From the NCBI GenBank assembly GCA_947000775.1, contig CAMQGK010000299.1:16481501-16545500 (forward strand): a stretch of 64,000 nt of DNA, in the 5' to 3' direction. Under the pieces are notes generated by a model that saw nothing but the letters and a program-made list of their open reading frames with translations, was not told the DNA's origin and did not search any database. The translations under genes and the position numbers were made by a program. Origin of the DNA: Pterois miles (lineage: Eukaryota > Chordata > Actinopteri > Perciformes > Scorpaenidae). Positions 62,415-64,000 of the stretch are shown here, piece after piece. Each line of letters begins with the position of its first letter. Within the stretch, counting starts at the first letter, position 1.

Positions 62415-62520
62415 GTGAGCAAGATGAGTATTCATACATCCAGGGGGGAAATGGTGGGTTACTTGTGAGAGTGGAGTAAAAGAGACGCCGAGTATTGTTT
62501 TTTTTTGTTGTCTATCTCAG

Positions 62521-62731
62521 ACTGTACAGAAACGCACAGACATGAAGCTGATTGTGACATCAGCCACACTGGACGCCGTGAAGTTCTCTCAGTATTTCTA
62601 TGAAGCGCCCATCTTCACCATCCCAGGAAGAACCTATCCAGTGGAGGTTCTCTACACCAAAGAGCCTGAGACAGACTACCTGGATGCCAGCCTCATCACT
62701 GTTATGCAGATCCACCTGACCGAACCTCCAG
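62521..62731 (+). CDS. dhx8: dhx8 exon 15: SAT motif
   Basis: The frame reads TVQKRTDMKLIVTSATLDAV and on to IPGRTYPVEVLYTKEPETD, ending HLTEPP plus one base. Motif III (SAT) couples hydrolysis to unwinding. Donor gtagga is weaker than its neighbours. Confidence 0.98.
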
Positions 62732-62833
62732 GTAGGATTTTAAAATCTTAAACACACACACATGGGTCCTTTTCACAAGTAGACTCAAACACCAATCAGT
62801 GTCAGAATCTAACTCTCCCTCGTCTCTGTCCAG

Positions 62834-63015
62834 GTGACATCCTGGTGTTTCTGACTGGACAGGAAGAGATCGACACCGCTTGTGAGATCCTATATGAGAG
62901 AATGAAGTCACTGGGACCTGATGTTCCTGAACTGATTATCCTGCCAGTTTATTCTGCCCTGCCCAGTGAGATGCAGACCAGGATCTTTGACCCGGCACCC
63001 CCAGGCAGCAGAAAG
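62834..63015 (+). CDS. dhx8: dhx8 exon 16: start of RecA2 (motif IV)
   Basis: The frame completes Gly, then reads DILVFLTGQEEIDTACEILY and ends IFDPAPPGSRK. The donor is gtgccc. The next exon (expected to begin with Val-Val-Ile-Ala-Thr-Asn) was not found before 64000. Confidence 0.96.
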
Positions 63016-64000
63016 GTGCCCATATTGAATAGTATGCCTTCAAACATGTGGGAATATACATATCTACTAAGTTTCTGTTGCAATGAATCTCATTTGGCAC
63101 ATTGTCTTTTTTATTGTTTGATGACTGGAAACAGTGTAATTTTTATTCTTAATCTTTCTGGGCTACTTCTATAAATAGTCATCTTTTTGTAATGTCCTGC
63201 AAAATATTCAGACAGTAGCGAGGTTGTTGTTGTAAACTAAAACTGAAGCTAAAATGAAAATAAGCAGTGAAAAGTAGTAAATTGAAACTAAATAAAAACA
63301 TTATCCTTTAAGAAAAGCTGGAACTAAACTGAAACAGTGTTGCCTGGTTAAAAACTAAAGTAAAAATGAAGGAAATTAATTTCAGTTTTAGTTTTTTTAG
63401 CGACCATGAAAAAAAGAGACTGCATTAATTTCTGTCAACTCTGACGACATTGAATTACAGACATTTAGCAGACTGTCCAGTAGATGGTGCTACTTGCTTC
63501 ACCTTTATTCCCTGTTGTTCTTCACATTCAGTCTGGTCTTATTGAATGAAATAACAAGAGCATGATTTAGATATTGTAGTAGATGCCAGCTGGGGTTGGG
63601 ATAAAATTGCAGGTGACAAGTTTCCCTCTGAGGTGATAGTGATGTTGTACTCAAGTTGATACACAAATCAGAAAAGATGTAAACATTTTGGCCGTTCCTA
63701 CACAGTTGTCCAACCATGCATTCTGTATGTATAGGGTTAGGATTAGGGTAAGCTAAACCTTCCTAAAAAACTGAAACTAAAGTAAAACTAGCAAACGCTC
63801 TGAAAACTAACTGAAACTAAAATGAAATAGAAAAGTAAAAGCTTAAAAAAAATAAAAACTAATCCATATTTGGTCCAGATGCGTGTTGTGATTAAATGAA
63901 AAGAGTCAAACAATAACATTGGCTAACTGTAATAACTAAAGTTTGTGACATGATCCGAGCCTTATTTGCCCTCTTTGTCTGAATCCTGTCGTCCAAGTGC
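63016..64000 (+). other. dhx8 intron 16, partial, with ACTGAAACTAAA-rich repeat
   Basis: AACTGAAACTAAA and TTTCAGTTTTAG words recur on both strands between about 63235 and 63855, a degenerate fish repeat split by unique sequence. No exon was recognised. Confidence 0.6.

Larger units (their letters stand above)
50527..63015 (+). other. dhx8: DHX8 (Prp22-type DEAH-box spliceosomal RNA helicase) gene, 3' part outside window
   Basis: DHX8/Prp22 is an ATP-dependent 3'-to-5' helicase that releases spliced mRNA from the spliceosome in the nucleus. Sixteen exons join in phase to 836 codons of a protein about 1,200 residues long in vertebrates. Order: N-terminal helical region (ELSQLEYLSLVSKVCTELDN, residues 8-27), RS/RD-rich tract (about 156-245), S1 RNA-binding domain ([20 protein letters not shown] from about 266 to 337), acidic linker, then RecA1 with motif I GETGSGKT (590-597), motif Ia TQPRR (618-622), motif II DEAH (687-690) and motif III SAT (719-721). 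It ends just into RecA2 at FLTGQEEID. The remaining RecA2, winged helix, HA2 and OB parts lie beyond 64000. The start has a strong context (A at -3, G at +4) and lacks the short N-terminal extension I recall for the human protein. No frame breaks were found. Confidence 0.97.

Overview
The window is vertebrate genomic DNA, most likely from a spiny-rayed (percomorph) teleost fish. It has long introns with GT-AG boundaries, many (CA)n microsatellites, tRNA-derived SINEs, Tc1/mariner-like and hAT-like remnants, and proteins that match vertebrate families exon by exon. There is no sign of bacterial or viral coding sequence, operons or CRISPR. Two protein genes are supported, both on the + strand and both cut by a window edge. 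Everything else is intron, UTR or repeat-rich intergenic DNA. I found no previously undescribed multi-gene system.

Region 1 (1-21066 plus 3' UTR) holds the 3' part of a thyroid hormone receptor alpha gene (thra; thraa or thrab not resolved). Six coding exons give the whole DNA-binding domain, hinge and ligand-binding domain with the AF-2 helix. The A/B-domain exon lies before the window or was not recognisable in 1-2074. Three points stand out: a perfect DR4 thyroid response element in the gene's own large intron (6550-6565); a 7-A run at the hinge exon that keeps the frame only if a CAG acceptor 4 nt downstream of the expected TAG is used (15611-15628); and a (CA)n tract that starts at the third base of the intron after the first zinc-finger exon (2176-2230).

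Region 2 (about 21067-50400) is the thra 3' UTR and then an intergenic interval with no recognisable gene. It holds CA microsatellites, an array of about 165-bp tandem repeats (about 38085-38810) with a relative at 43010-43330, a perfect 19-bp-arm hairpin (37470-37511), nested Tc1-like and LINE remnants (45110-49140), and several families of short interspersed repeats. A few stretches look single-copy and could be conserved regulatory DNA, but this cannot be tested here.

Region 3 (50400-64000) holds a TATA-less promoter and the first 16 coding exons of dhx8, the DEAH-box spliceosomal helicase (Prp22 orthologue). They cover the N-terminal helical region, the RS/RD-rich tract, the S1 RNA-binding domain and the first RecA-like lobe into motif IV (836 codons). 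The C-terminal part continues past the window. Its introns carry MITE-like insertions. thra and dhx8 are functionally unrelated (hormone-dependent transcription and mRNA release from the spliceosome); both human orthologues lie on 17q21, so their neighbourhood here may be old synteny.
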